Assembly: GCF_964340395.1 (NCBI RefSeq)
Contig: NC_135551.1
Location: 11,894,379 to 11,958,378 of the forward strand
Origin: Glandiceps talaboti
Lineage: Eukaryota > Hemichordata > Enteropneusta > Spengelidae
DNA length: 64,000 nucleotides
Direction: 5' to 3'
Under the pieces are notes generated by a model. That model was not told the DNA's origin. It searched no databases and saw nothing but the letters and a program-made list of their open reading frames with translations. Below are positions 53,635-63,302 of this stretch, in pieces. Position 1 is the first letter of the stretch, and each line of letters begins with the position of its first letter. The position numbers and the translations under genes were made by a program.

Positions 53635-54080
53635 ATCTGAATAAAATATGATGTGGTGAAAGCAGCTATATGCCTTCATTTACCTCTACTTCCATCATTT
53701 TGTATCATTTACTTTGTTCTGGGTGATCGCCACATGAGCATCTATAGCATTGTTTATGTCTGAGAAAAAAACTCACAAAGTTACAAATATATGCACTCTC
53801 AATTTTTATATACTGAGAAAGTCATCATTATTGGTAAGATTATCTACAAAAACATACCCATCAGTCTTAGGGGTAAGATCAGAAAAGTAACTGGGGAGGT
53901 GATATTGACCTTTGACCTGAACTTTGACCTACAGGTGGGATGAATTCAAAGAGGAGACAGGAGGTGGAAATTTTTGGGAAGGTGGCAGTCACCCAGAATA
54001 AAACAAATGACACAAAATGATGGAAATAGAGGTAAATAAAGGCATCTGGCCACTTTCACCACATCAGATTTTAATCAGAT
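53635..54080. repeat. Inverted-repeat (fold-back) element, about 100-bp arms
   Basis: 53635-53733 and 53983-54080 are reverse complements with about 85% identity. Shared core words are ACAAAATGATGGAA and TTTCACCACATCA. The 249-bp loop includes a stretch rich in GACCTTTGACCTGAACTTTG-type words. No coding potential. Confidence 0.82.
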
Positions 54081-54469
54081 TGATGTCCACCCCGAAGTTT
54101 GCATATAAACCTACATGTTCATTTCTTTACATGTACAGTTACAGTACAGACTAACTTAGAATACATATCTGAGATAAAAGGTATAAAAATCATATCAGTA
54201 TGTAATTTATTGCATTAACAGTTGTGGACAGGGATGATCATAATTCTGTTCTAGATCACTAGTAGCACAAATCAGATCAGATAAATAAATGTTCTACATT
54301 TTACACTTTATATTTCGGAACATACATGTAAGGAGAAATATATCAACATGTTACCTCAAGTGTTTAATCAAATCATAAATGTTGTATGCAGTGACACAAA
54401 GAATCTACAAAACATGAATCTATACCTATTCCTTTCCTGAAGTTTGATGAAAAAATAACTTTTAAAATT

Positions 54470-55697
54470 CTCCTGTTGAACTTTTTCTCAGTCTTCAAAA
54501 TAACAATGATGTATATTAAATAATCAAACCGATAACAAAAACTTTTACTACTATTTACATGGTATACATAGAGACAATAGCTTCTGAGATGGACAAATCA
54601 CTTTCTTATATTATTCAATAAGTTATTTGGCATTATCTATATAATTGGTATTATTGACATAATATCAAAATGTAATAATACTGTATACTTTCCCTTTAAT
54701 CATGTGCAAAATAACCTATAGTTAATCACATACAAGCATTTTTATTCATGCTTTTACAATTAAAGGCAGGGAATACCACAGTGTAGAACAAACATCAAAT
54801 CTAAATGATCAGTTCAGTAGACTTGATATGTCATACAAACTCTTCCAATACAGATAAATTGTGAATGTATATATGTATTATCATTTTTGTGGCAACATTA
54901 GAATTGTAATTCACAAAATGACATATTAGCCTATACAAGTGTCTTAGTACCTTAATCCCCGAAATACTTACTGTAAATACCACAGCTCAGAAATGTTGGG
55001 ACTGTCAAATGCGTATTTGATAAAACTTGTAGGATATTAAAGTTGTCTTTGTGATACACAGACCACAGGTATCACTAATACATCTAAACTATTCTTAGTA
55101 TTGAATTCAACTATTGCTCCAAACAGAAAGTCACTATTCAGCATACATGACCATATGGACACATGAATAATGGGTCAATCTGTTGAAGTGTGCAGTCAAA
55201 AATTTCAGGTATAATTTTTAAGGCAGTTTTTTGGAACAAAAGTTCAATTCAATACTATGGTTTAGAAACACAGATAAATTTCCATCTGAAGTGAAACTAT
55301 TCTTATTTCATGACAATGAATGATTTGTGTTTAATATAAAGACCCTAACATTTTGCCAAGTCTTCATTGATTTAATACTCTGAATTATTAAACTTCAAAT
55401 ACAACTTACATAAAGTAATAAATAATTCTTGTGATCTCTCTTTGTGATTAATAAAATACGTGTAGTTTGTATTACCTCTCAACAGGTTGGTTTAAATGTG
55501 GAGGTCTTTAAACTGAAGTCTTTTATTACCTTTATCAAATCCTCACCTCAGTTGGTGGCCTTACCAACATATGGGATCAGAGTGAGATCTCACCATTTCA
55601 CCAAAAATAAAACTATTATGTATGATATAAATTTTACATACACATACACAGAAATTTAAAATTTGTGAGATGCTAGGCATGTACATAAGTAATTGAA
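54470..55697. repeat. Large inverted repeat, right arm (1.2 kb)
   Basis: Partner of 47570-48711, in opposite orientation, with small indels such as extra sequence near 54728-54790. The arms are 5.76 kb apart and enclose the 112-bp tandem repeat, the smaller inverted repeat, the dead LINE and the 53.6-kb fold-back element. Confidence 0.85.
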
Positions 55698-56439
55698 TTC
55701 TGGATGAATTACTTATCAAACTTAAATATTGCCAACTGATTTTGAAATTAAAAATGTATAAATGGACAGATGGTGCTTGTATCATACTGTGATGTTTACC
55801 AAATAGATAAGTAATAAGTGGACACCTCATATTGTTCAATTTCTGAAACTTACAATTGCATGATTGTCTATTGTATACAAGTGTTGAAATAAATATCCTT
55901 CCTTCATTGGGGCCAGCTACTTGTCAGAAAACTTTACAAACATCTCCTATTGCTATTAGTTTTGTTAGATACTAAATTCATGTTCATGATCTAAACATAA
56001 CTTAAAGAATAGCTGTTATCAAAACAAGTAATGTTGGCAATTAAGTAGCTTTGGATATTGTGTTTGTGTTGTAATAGGTAGGTGACATGTTTTCTGTTTG
56101 TTATTTCAAAGAAGGTCTTAGCTCCAACCTGTCTCCAATAAAATCTACATGGTTAAATTTATTATTACCTGTACATGAAGAGTTGAACAAAACAAATACT
56201 AGATCTATATTTACTGGTTCTACAGTATGTAAACATCTCCATTTTCCTCAATATTTAAAATCAAATTTGTTTGGGTATAATGATATAAATTCCAAATGTA
56301 CAATTTCATTCAGCTTTAAAAACAATCAACATCTCCCTGGGTAACTGATATCTCTCATCAGCCAAAAAGTGGCAAATATTTGTGAATAATATGTTATTCC
56401 ATGATAGTGTGTATTGCAGTCTGACAGAGATATGATCAC
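55698..56439. other. Sequence without a confident feature
   Basis: Contains an 85-codon plus-strand frame (56087-56344) with no motif I recognise. It lies just upstream of the LINE remnant and might be decayed LINE coding sequence. Confidence 0.35.
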
Positions 56440-57115
56440 ATGACATTTACATTTGTGATGCAAACAATCTTCCAAATCTAAGTTTTAAAGACAATGCGGA
56501 TTATGTTTTTAAGAAAGTACAACAGCGCCTGTATGTGCTTTGTAAGTTCAATAGTTTTAACGTAAGTAAGGATATGTTAGCATCAGTATATCACTCACTA
56601 ATCAAAAGTGTACTGACACTTAATATTATATCCTGGTATGGAAATCTCACAGTTAAAGACAGGATAAAGTTGACGCGAGTCATCAGTCAGGCGGGAAGGA
56701 TTATTGGTTTAAAGTAGAAACAACTCTCCAAACTCGCTCTACATCAGTCATTGAAACAAAAAGCTATTCAAATTTTCAAGGATCAATCACACCCACTACA
56801 TTCTCAGTTCCAAACTCTACCTTCAGGTAGGCGACTAAAAGTTTTCCTTGCAAGGAGAAAATGCTTCAAAAATTTTTCATTCCATCTACTATTTCCATTT
56901 TAAACTGTGGAGTCACTGAATTGTAATAACTGTGATAGGAATTTAGTCTTGCATATATATGTTATAGATCTACGTAGTATTGTTCTACATTTGTCTGTTT
57001 GGTTGTATGTTGTCTGTGATAGTGTTTTTATTTCTTTATTGGGATTTCTGAGATGCCAGAAAGAAATTTTCCATTATATGTTTTGATTTAATGGACAATA
57101 AAGGTTTTGAATTAA
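56440..57115 (+). pseudogene. LINE remnant: C-terminal reverse-transcriptase tail and 3' UTR (CR1/L2-like)
   Basis: From about 56487 the plus strand reads DNADYVFKKVQQRLYVLCKF, then ASVYHSLIKSVLTLNIISWY and LTRVISQAGRIIGLK. After an in-frame stop at 56715 it continues KLALHQSLKQKAIQIFKDQ, SHPLHSQFQTLPSGRRLKVF and a stop. The order QQRL..L, (F/V)Y.SLI.SVLT...W, AG.IIG, HPL...F..LPSGRR is characteristic of the C-terminus of CR1/L2-group LINE ORF2. A 3' UTR with GACAATAAAGGTTTTGAATT ends near 57115. The catalytic reverse transcriptase is absent. Confidence 0.75.
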
Positions 57116-57249
57116 ATCACACACTGTATGTATATATTTAAACAGTAGGCCTTGATTTCCGTAGTTTTTCCTATGTTATTATTGATTGTTTTTTTTGGTA
57201 TTTTTTACAACTGTGGACTTCCATTACTAATAGTGTCAAATAAAATTCG

Positions 57250-57954
57250 GTTGAAAGTGAATGAAAAGCTGTGATTTTTCACATGTGTAAATTTGAAGTT
57301 GTTTGGTTTGTTTGAAAAAATCATAACAGAATGGCTGCCTACTAAGCAGTCCCGTTGGATCATATCGTGACACAAGTCAAGTTGACAAACATGTACATAT
57401 ATACATCATATAGTACATTGTCTTTAAATAAAGCTTTAAAAATTAATGGAAATTGTTCATGTGTGTCTGTGTTATGGTCTCAAACATGGAAAATAATAAC
57501 AAAATATTCAAAGCTATTGTTATGCAGACATGCCTGAATAGATCTCATTCAAAGTTGGTATAAGGGCAATGTGAAATGTTTGCCCAGTGGCCATATTGGA
57601 ATGTTTCGTACACAAGTTGATATGTATATCGTATGTGAAGATTATAGTACAATATATATCCTTGTGTCCGGTTTAAAGGGAATCGGTTGAAACAGAATGG
57701 CTGCCTAGCGGTCATGTTGGATTATATCGTGACACAAGTTGACATACATATATACATTTTGTACAACATAGTACATTAATGTCTTTGTGTAAAGTTTTGA
57801 TGGAAATTGTTCATGTTCACTCATCAGTGGTTACATTGGATTGTATCTTCACACAAGTTGAAGTGCATATGAAGAATATGGTACAATATATGTCCCTGTA
57901 CCACATGTGATAGAAATCGGTCCAGTCATGGAGGTAGCTAAATGGTCCAAAATT
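57250..57954. repeat. Diverged monomers of a dispersed repeat
   Basis: Successive segments with AACAGAATGGCTGCCTA, GGATCATATCGTGACACAAG, GTACA.TATGT..TTGT and GGAAATTGTTCATG words repeat about every 180-330 bp. They are related to 60298-60712 and to 34590-34640. Element 2 interrupts the series at 57955. Confidence 0.65.
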
Positions 57955-58286
57955 GAACAGTTGCGGGGCAAAGTGCTAGATCTAGCACTTCGCCACTTTT
58001 TGACAAAGTGCTAGATCTAGCACTTCGTCAGTTTTCGCCGAAGTGCTAGATCTAGCACTTCGCCAGAAAACAACGAAGTGCGGGACTGTAAACAACGAAG
58101 CCCCTCCAGCGGCTTGATATAACGTGGTCGTTCGCATCGATAAACATCACATACATGCGTCATGTCAGTAGTCCGTGTACGTGGTCGTCTGGCGCATGAT
58201 CGACTCCAAAACTTATCTTTGGCCGATTGTAACAACGACACGATTTATCTGAAGTTTGTTAAATGTTTGCCGAGTAAAACGGCCGG

Positions 58287-58637
58287 TTGAAAGTTCATGT
58301 TGCCGTACGCATACGGTTGTGTCATGGAAGTATAACCCATGGTTGTGTGTTCTGTTACTGTAATACCTCGTCCTGGCGGTGGATGGACTTGCGCGATCAC
58401 AGAAACAATAGTTATTATTTTACCCCTTTCATATACAATTGGCTAAAACACGTCAACGATATTATCGACATTGTATTGTATTCTGATAGAAACATTCTGA
58501 TATCATACATATCTCGGGAGTGCCTGTGGGTGGGACTGTACTTCAGAATCTGCAATCTACTCTGTAAACAAGGACTAGCCACTCAGTATTTCTTGTACCA
58601 TGTCTATTTTAGAGCGGGAAAGATATATCAATCATAA
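58287..58637 (+). CDS. Unrecognised 116-codon open frame inside element 2
   Basis: Begins MKVHVAVRIRLCHGSITHGC and continues VFCYCNTSSWRWMDLRDHRN, then a hydrophobic and charged stretch ending FRAGKIYQS. The C.., C and H residues near the start could suggest a decayed THAP- or zinc-finger-like module (CVFCYCNTSS), but no family can be assigned. It is the longest frame within the element and follows the left palindrome array by about 200 bp. It could be a relic of the mobile element's protein or of a captured exon, or chance. Confidence 0.2.
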   Translation: MKVHVAVRIRLCHGSITHGCVFCYCNTSSWRWMDLRDHRNNSYYFTPFIYNWLKHVNDIIDIVLYSDRNILISYISRECLWVGLYFRICNLLCKQGLATQYFLYHVYFRAGKIYQS

Positions 58638-59224
58638 CGTCTTGAAATAAATTTGAAAATCACTGAAATCTTTATCCAGTATCCATCTTTCAGTATAATC
58701 ACATGTGTGCTTATTTTCATTCTAATCTATGAAGTAGTAGAACAAGAATATTGTGCAAAATCATGTCATAACTCTGGTGATTTACACGAGGTAGAGCGCG
58801 CCTCTGGGGACACATTTATTCTATAAAATCTTTAAAATTTCTCCAAACTGTTTGAACGGATAGTTTTATTTTGTTGATCTCTCTGAAATGACAAAATCAA
58901 TATAGGGGTCATTGTGTTTGTTTTTAAACAAACCGACACCCCTTTCTTTCCCCGGATCCTGGATTTGGCAGCCATGCTGGATTCGAAAAAGACGAGTTTG
59001 ACAATATGAACTTTATTTTCGCAATTTTTCTCGTATAAACCATTTCCTATCGCTATTTCTCGAACGGTCGATCGTCATCTGTATTTCTTACTTTTGTTAA
59101 TGATATGCAATCCAGTTCACGAAGTGACGTTTATTACTGCTCTACGATCCTCGGCGTCACACTACGCTAATTGTAGCATTATGAAGTCACTTCCTCTGGA
59201 CCGAACCAAACTATAACCGATGGC

Positions 59225-59258
<34 letters not shown>
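59225..59258. repeat. (ATT)n microsatellite
   Basis: About 11 ATT trinucleotide units inside element 2. Confidence 0.95.
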
Positions 59259-59719
59259 TCCCACATTGGATATAATTTCTGAGCGAACAGGAATTACATA
59301 AGTTTTCGATAGCAATATTTTTTGTCATCTATTAACGATCTGATAATACTGAAAGAAGTGAATCTATTCAATATAAACACAGTGAACGTGATATAAACTT
59401 ACACCCAGACTTTATTTTCGTGTTCAACGATCTAGAAAAATCTTCGCTCTCGCGAGTAATAACATGTCCATTACCGGTATAACATGACATATTTACCGAT
59501 GACCTAGCACTTTGCCACACTTTGCCACTCTTTGTTGAAGTGCTAGATCTAGCACTTCGCCACTTTTTGACAAAGTGCTAGATCTAGCACTTCGTCAGTT
59601 TTCGCTAAAGTGCTAGATCTAGCACTTTGTCAAAAAGTGGCGAAGTGCTAGATCTAGCACTTTGCCCCGCAACTGTTCCGATTTTGAATTCTTTGTTACA
59701 TGAGTCATGTCAAAGTAAG

Positions 59720-59850
59720 GGCGCCTTCAGAGTTTACAAGTGGGGAGGGCCAGAGGAATCAGGGGGTGGGTCACATTTTACAAACCTGTCCTTCTGGGAG
59801 GGTCATATTTTGCATTACAATGTTTGGGGGAGGGTCACATTTTTATAATC
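59720..59850. repeat. Short G-rich repeat (GGGAGGGTCACATTTT-like), 3 copies
   Basis: GGGTGGGTCACATTTTACAA, GGGAGGGTCATATTTTGCAT and GGGAGGGTCACATTTTTATA occur about 30-45 bp apart. Function unknown. Confidence 0.6.
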
Positions 59851-60048
59851 CGTAACGATTCAATTATTGTCAATTTATTTTGTGTGTTTTGAGATGTAAA
59901 CGTGAGATGAGCACTCAACATTTATTTTTATGAGTACTTTACATACAAAAATATAAAAATCAAAATACATATTGTAAGAAAATTGTTTAATAAACAATGC
60001 ATTTTGTTGAGTGTACCTATCTCACCTTATCACTCACACTATACGTGA

Positions 60049-60083
60049 ATGTTGTTGTTAAAATATGATGGTGGTGGTAGCAG

Positions 60084-60119
<36 letters not shown>

Positions 60120-60315
60120 GTTAGTTTTGAATGTCATAGAGAACACAGACAGTGATACATGTACTGACTCAAGTAGTACCAGTGAGTCAGATTATAGTGA
60201 CATTGATAATGGCAATACTGAAGGTGAACGTGATGATGATTGCAATGATATCAGAGAACTTTTACAAGTAACCAGATCAGGCAGAAATTCATATCAAAAT
60301 GGCCGTCTAATATAG
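60049..60315 (+). CDS. Acidic, Asp/Ser-rich open frame, possible broken exon
   Basis: Eighty-eight codons. An Asp run encoded by (GAT)n follows SS near residue 12 (DDDDDDDDDDDEL), then ENTDSDTCTDSSSTSESDYS and RELLQVTRSGRNS. Composition and codon variety outside the GAT run look like real protein. Acidic Ser/Asp regions followed by a basic TRSGR motif occur in nuclear and transposase-associated proteins, but no family is identifiable. The last codons (YQNGRLI and stop, from about 60295) lie in a dispersed-repeat monomer, so the frame has probably been cut by that repeat or is a relic. A possible splice donor CAA|gtaacc lies at 60269. Confidence 0.3.
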
Positions 60316-60777
60316 TGGCCATATTGGAATGTATTACAAAATAAATTGACTTGCATATGTATGACATAGTGTGTTGTCGTTGTACCTAGTTTGATAGAAA
60401 TTGGTCGAGTCATGTCCAAGTAATGGTTATGGACACATAAAAATTGTTTAAAAATGGCTGTCTGGTGGCCATATTGAATCATATCCCGACATAAATTCAC
60501 ATGCATATGTATGTAATTCAACTTTGTCCTTATATCAACTTTGAACGAGATCTCTTCAGGCATGTCTGTATAATGGCTTTGAACATGAAAAAGTCGTAAC
60601 ATAATGGCCGTCTGGTGGCCATATTGGATCTTACCACAAAATAAATTAAAGTGCATAATGTTATAGTGTGTTGTCTTTGTACCAAGTTTGAGAGAAATGG
60701 CTCTGGACGCAAGCGCGGATGGATGGGTGGACCGACAGAAAAGAACAAGCGACCTATCAGTCAGAATAGCTCCGCTG
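60298..60777. mobile_element. Three tandem 110-155 bp monomers with a truncated terminal hairpin
   Basis: Monomers start AAAATGGC(C/T)GTCT at about 60298, 60453 and 60603, each with GGTGGCCATATTG and CATGCATATGTATG words. The last runs into GGCTCTGGACGCAAGCGCGG, GACCGACAGA, then GACCTATCAGTCAGAATAGC and half a hairpin (AGCTCCGCTG, 60768-60777) before a T-rich stretch. The order matches the elements at 34.4 kb and 62.2 kb. Confidence 0.6.
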
Positions 60778-61260
60778 TTTTTTTTTTAAATTTTTTTTTT
60801 ATTTTGGTGACATGTAGAAGTGGTTCAGTTCTTCACTATGGAGTTTTGTTTTAGCGATGTAATAAAGTGGTTACTCGTTTTATATGATGTCTCACTATAA
60901 AACACATTTTACACAGAAGTTGCTAATGTATTGTACTTTTATACCATAGTAACCATTTTACAACAAAAATCTACTGTTATGAAAAATTGCACAAAATCTC
61001 AGAAAAAAAATGACTGGGAAATGCACACAAGAAAAAGAAAAAAAAGAGAAGATTTTGAGGTTGGCTATAAATAATTCCAGTGTCTTACAGCTTTAACCAT
61101 GGAAAATTTTAATGATGAATGAAATAAACTAGGGATCTAAAATAATTTTGAGGCAATTTGAATTTCAATTTTCTAACAAATTTACAAAGTCAACAACATT
61201 CAACTTGTACTAGTTGTAGTAGATATATATAGGGAAGAAATGTATTAATCGCCATCTTAG
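60778..61260. other. AT-rich sequence without a recognised feature
   Basis: T-rich and A-rich runs, with no exon or repeat that I can support. Confidence 0.5.
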
Positions 61261-61773
61261 TTTCCGTACGGCGACAATCCCAAGTACCCGGAAGAGAGTC
61301 ATTCTCAGCCATACGTTACAGTGGTAACACTCGTTCATGTTCGATTACCTTTCATAAAGAAAACACAACGAAATGGTTGCAGTGATCTTTTTTTAAATTT
61401 CTTTTCATCACAAAAACAAAATCTGTGTGATCAAAAGTGTTGTAAACTAAACCAGAAAGAATTATCGGACTGGCTAAACTTCCCGCTGAACTGGAGTAAG
61501 GTCCAAGTCCAAGTAAGCCTCGATAGTACGTGAGGAAATCGTCTCAAACTAGCGATACAACTTTCAAAATATAACTTGACATGTCTTCATTTGTTAGAGT
61601 TTATACAATTCAAGACGGGTTTTCACTCGAAAAAAAACAATTCTGTGAATAATGACACTCTGAACGCAGCGATTTCTCGGACGATGTTACCACTGTAACG
61701 TATGGCTGGCAACGACTGGCTTCCGGGTTAGTCCCTCGTGCATCCGGGTACTTGAGATTGTCGCCGTACGGAA
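61261..61773. mobile_element. Inverted-repeat element with TTCCGTACGGCGACAAT ends
   Basis: Left arm 61261-61331 begins TTTCCGTACGGCGACAAT and ends CATACGTTACAGTGGTAACA. The right arm 61685-61773 is the reverse complement and has about 20 extra bases. About 350 bp lies between, including a 70-codon frame of no recognisable kind. The layout suggests a small non-autonomous TIR element; no target duplication is clear. Confidence 0.72.
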
Positions 61774-62209
61774 CAACCACATCGGTAATTTTGACGCTGT
61801 AATTTTGCCACCAAGATTGATCGTACAAAAGCAAAACTCCATAAATGAACCACAAAGTACTTTCCCTTTCAAAATGTGATAATTTTAGAAAGAGTATTAT
61901 CGTTTTTATTGACGACTGACTTTGTCAAAAATCGTCCCATACACTTCAGTTCAGGCATGGTCATAGAGCTCACTTGATCGTGAGGTGCGCATACTGGAAT
62001 GAACCATTCTGTAGGAGGATGAGGAATTTGGATTTGAAGTTTACAACCCTGTTTCGAACAAATATTTGTCATTTGGGCACACAATGCGTAGAATTAAGAC
62101 TACAGCACATATTACATTGCTTGTTTGACGTCAATAGTGTCTTTTGAAAAGTTGCAGTTTACCTAAAGTCTCGCGGACTGATTTCCAATATGGCGGCAGT
62201 CATAATGCT

Positions 62210-62620
62210 CATTAACATATTCATTTTTTTTTTTAAATTACAAAAAAAATCATAAAAAATAGAAAAGAAGACGTGCTGACTTGAAATTAACAAATCTAAG
62301 TAAGCTACCCCTTGCGCATAAACACACCAGATATCAAAGCAATCTGACAAGAAGTTTTCAAGGAGATGATGAAAATGACATTTTATGAAAAAAAATCATA
62401 AAAAATTGAAAATGGCACAGATCAACTTGGCATGAACAAATCTGAATAGCCTCCCCCCAGGGAACATGCACACCAAATATCAAAGAAATCCGACTGTCAC
62501 TTTCGGAGTAGATAATGAAAATATAAAAGTTTGACGGACACTTATGATTCACTCTACTCTCTATACTCTATACAACCTATACCTAAAGCTACGCTTTCAG
62601 CTTTCGCTGACAGCAGAGCT
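62210..62620. mobile_element. Two about 160-bp monomers ending in a terminal hairpin (version 3)
   Basis: 62225-62380 and 62381-62535 are diverged copies sharing AAAAAAAATCATAAAAAAT, CA.ACCA(G/A)ATATCAAAG and GATGAAAAT. They are followed by ACTCTATACAACCTATACCT and a hairpin AGCTACGCTTTCAGC-TTTC-GCTGACAGCAGAGCT (62587-62620, 12 of 15 positions paired), then AAAAAA. This is the same terminal layout as at 27660 and 34716, with another stem sequence. Confidence 0.65.
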
Positions 62621-62766
62621 AAAAAAGAGAAAGAGACAAGAGCCAAGAGACAAACTTGAAAAGCAGCAATGTACAATGCCAACCAGTGAGAACCAGTGTT
62701 TGATTGTGTACGAGGCTGCTAACTAAGACATATCAAAATAACTTGGAACCGAGTTATGACAGATTC

Positions 62767-62860
62767 TAAACACAGTTGTCTGAGCAGTTTGAATGTCCCA
62801 TTTGCAAGGAAGTAACTGACAGGAGCATCAAGTGCTGTGTGAGAGGGACCACACACATTT
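62767..62860 (+). pseudogene. Broken RING-finger motif
   Basis: The plus-strand frame from 62782 reads EQFECPICKEVTDRSIKCCV followed by RGTTHILW and a stop. FECPIC followed by spaced Cys and THI resembles the first half of a C3HC4 RING finger (C-x2-C ... C-x-H-x-F-C). The expected continuation is damaged: the frame ends at 62857 and nearby bases in another frame read GDYLSD, where a RING would have G.C...W. About 85 bp farther on the zinc-finger frame begins in a different phase. It is either a decayed RING exon or, less likely, sequence error. Confidence 0.5.
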
Positions 62861-62944
62861 TATGGTGATTATCTCTGATGGTTTGTCCAATCTCACACTT
62901 GACCTGAGTCTGTCATGTACCCATTTCATTGTCATCCACAGTGA

Positions 62945-63302
62945 GTGTTCCACCAACTGGAATTTTCAAATGTTTTGTCATCATTAAGTGTATCATGTGA
63001 TTATGCAACGTATGGTTGCAATTTGTACATGTATATATCCCTGGAAGACCTGTCTCAACACATCCACAAATGTCCATATTTGATATATAGAGACCATGAT
63101 TATTGTCAAGTTGTCTCTAATAGTACAAATCTATTACAACCAAGTACTTCTACTTCAAATGGATGTGCTGTTAAGACCTTCCTCAAGAAAATAGATAAGT
63201 GCAAAGATACCAAGGAGTTTGAAATGTTAGCTACAAAAATGATAACAAAAAGGTTAGGTATGACACATGACAAAATAGTAGAATTCAAGACAGGAAGGAC
63301 AG
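62945..63302 (+). CDS. TRAF-type zinc-finger exon (fragment of a RING/TRAF-like protein)
   Basis: The frame includes SLSVSCDYATYGCNLYMYIS, LEDLSQHIHKCPY (C-x6-C-x14-H-x3-C), the pattern of a TRAF/SIAH-type zinc finger that follows a RING domain in RNF41- and TRAF-like E3 ubiquitin ligases. A longer segment, VKTFLKKIDKCKDTKEFEML and TKRLGMTHDKIVEFKTGRTGQ, follows without a family I can name. The frame is open upstream without an ATG, so it looks internal. A plausible splice donor, ACAG|gtcagt, ends it at 63302. With the broken RING motif upstream it may be a pseudogene. RING plus zinc-finger N-termini also occur in RAG1-like transposase proteins, an alternative I cannot test. Confidence 0.45.

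Larger units (their letters stand above)
57955..59678. mobile_element. Palindrome-array transposon-like element 2 (1,724 bp)
   Basis: The ends GAACAGTTGCGGGGCAAAGT (left) and its reverse complement (right) begin terminal inverted repeats that are identical for 71 bp. Both ends are built of the perfect 20-bp palindrome AAGTGCTAGATCTAGCACTT at an exact 35-bp period: starts at 57971, 58006, 58041, half copy 58076; and 59538, 59573, 59608, 59643. Spacers are 15 bp. The interior (58090-59500) is less AT-rich than the surroundings. It contains a 116-codon plus-strand frame (58287-58637, four Cys in the first half) and a 74-codon minus-strand frame, neither recognisable. A target duplication is not obvious. 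The architecture parallels element 1 at 35666-38400 with unrelated sequence. Confidence 0.75.

Noticed and set aside
56087-56344. 85-codon frame upstream of the LINE remnant
   Set aside because: No recognisable domain. It could be decayed LINE sequence but cannot be supported as a gene.
62159-62552. Two similar minus-strand frames of 63-64 codons
   Set aside because: They reflect the two diverged repeat monomers at 62225-62535 rather than a duplicated gene.
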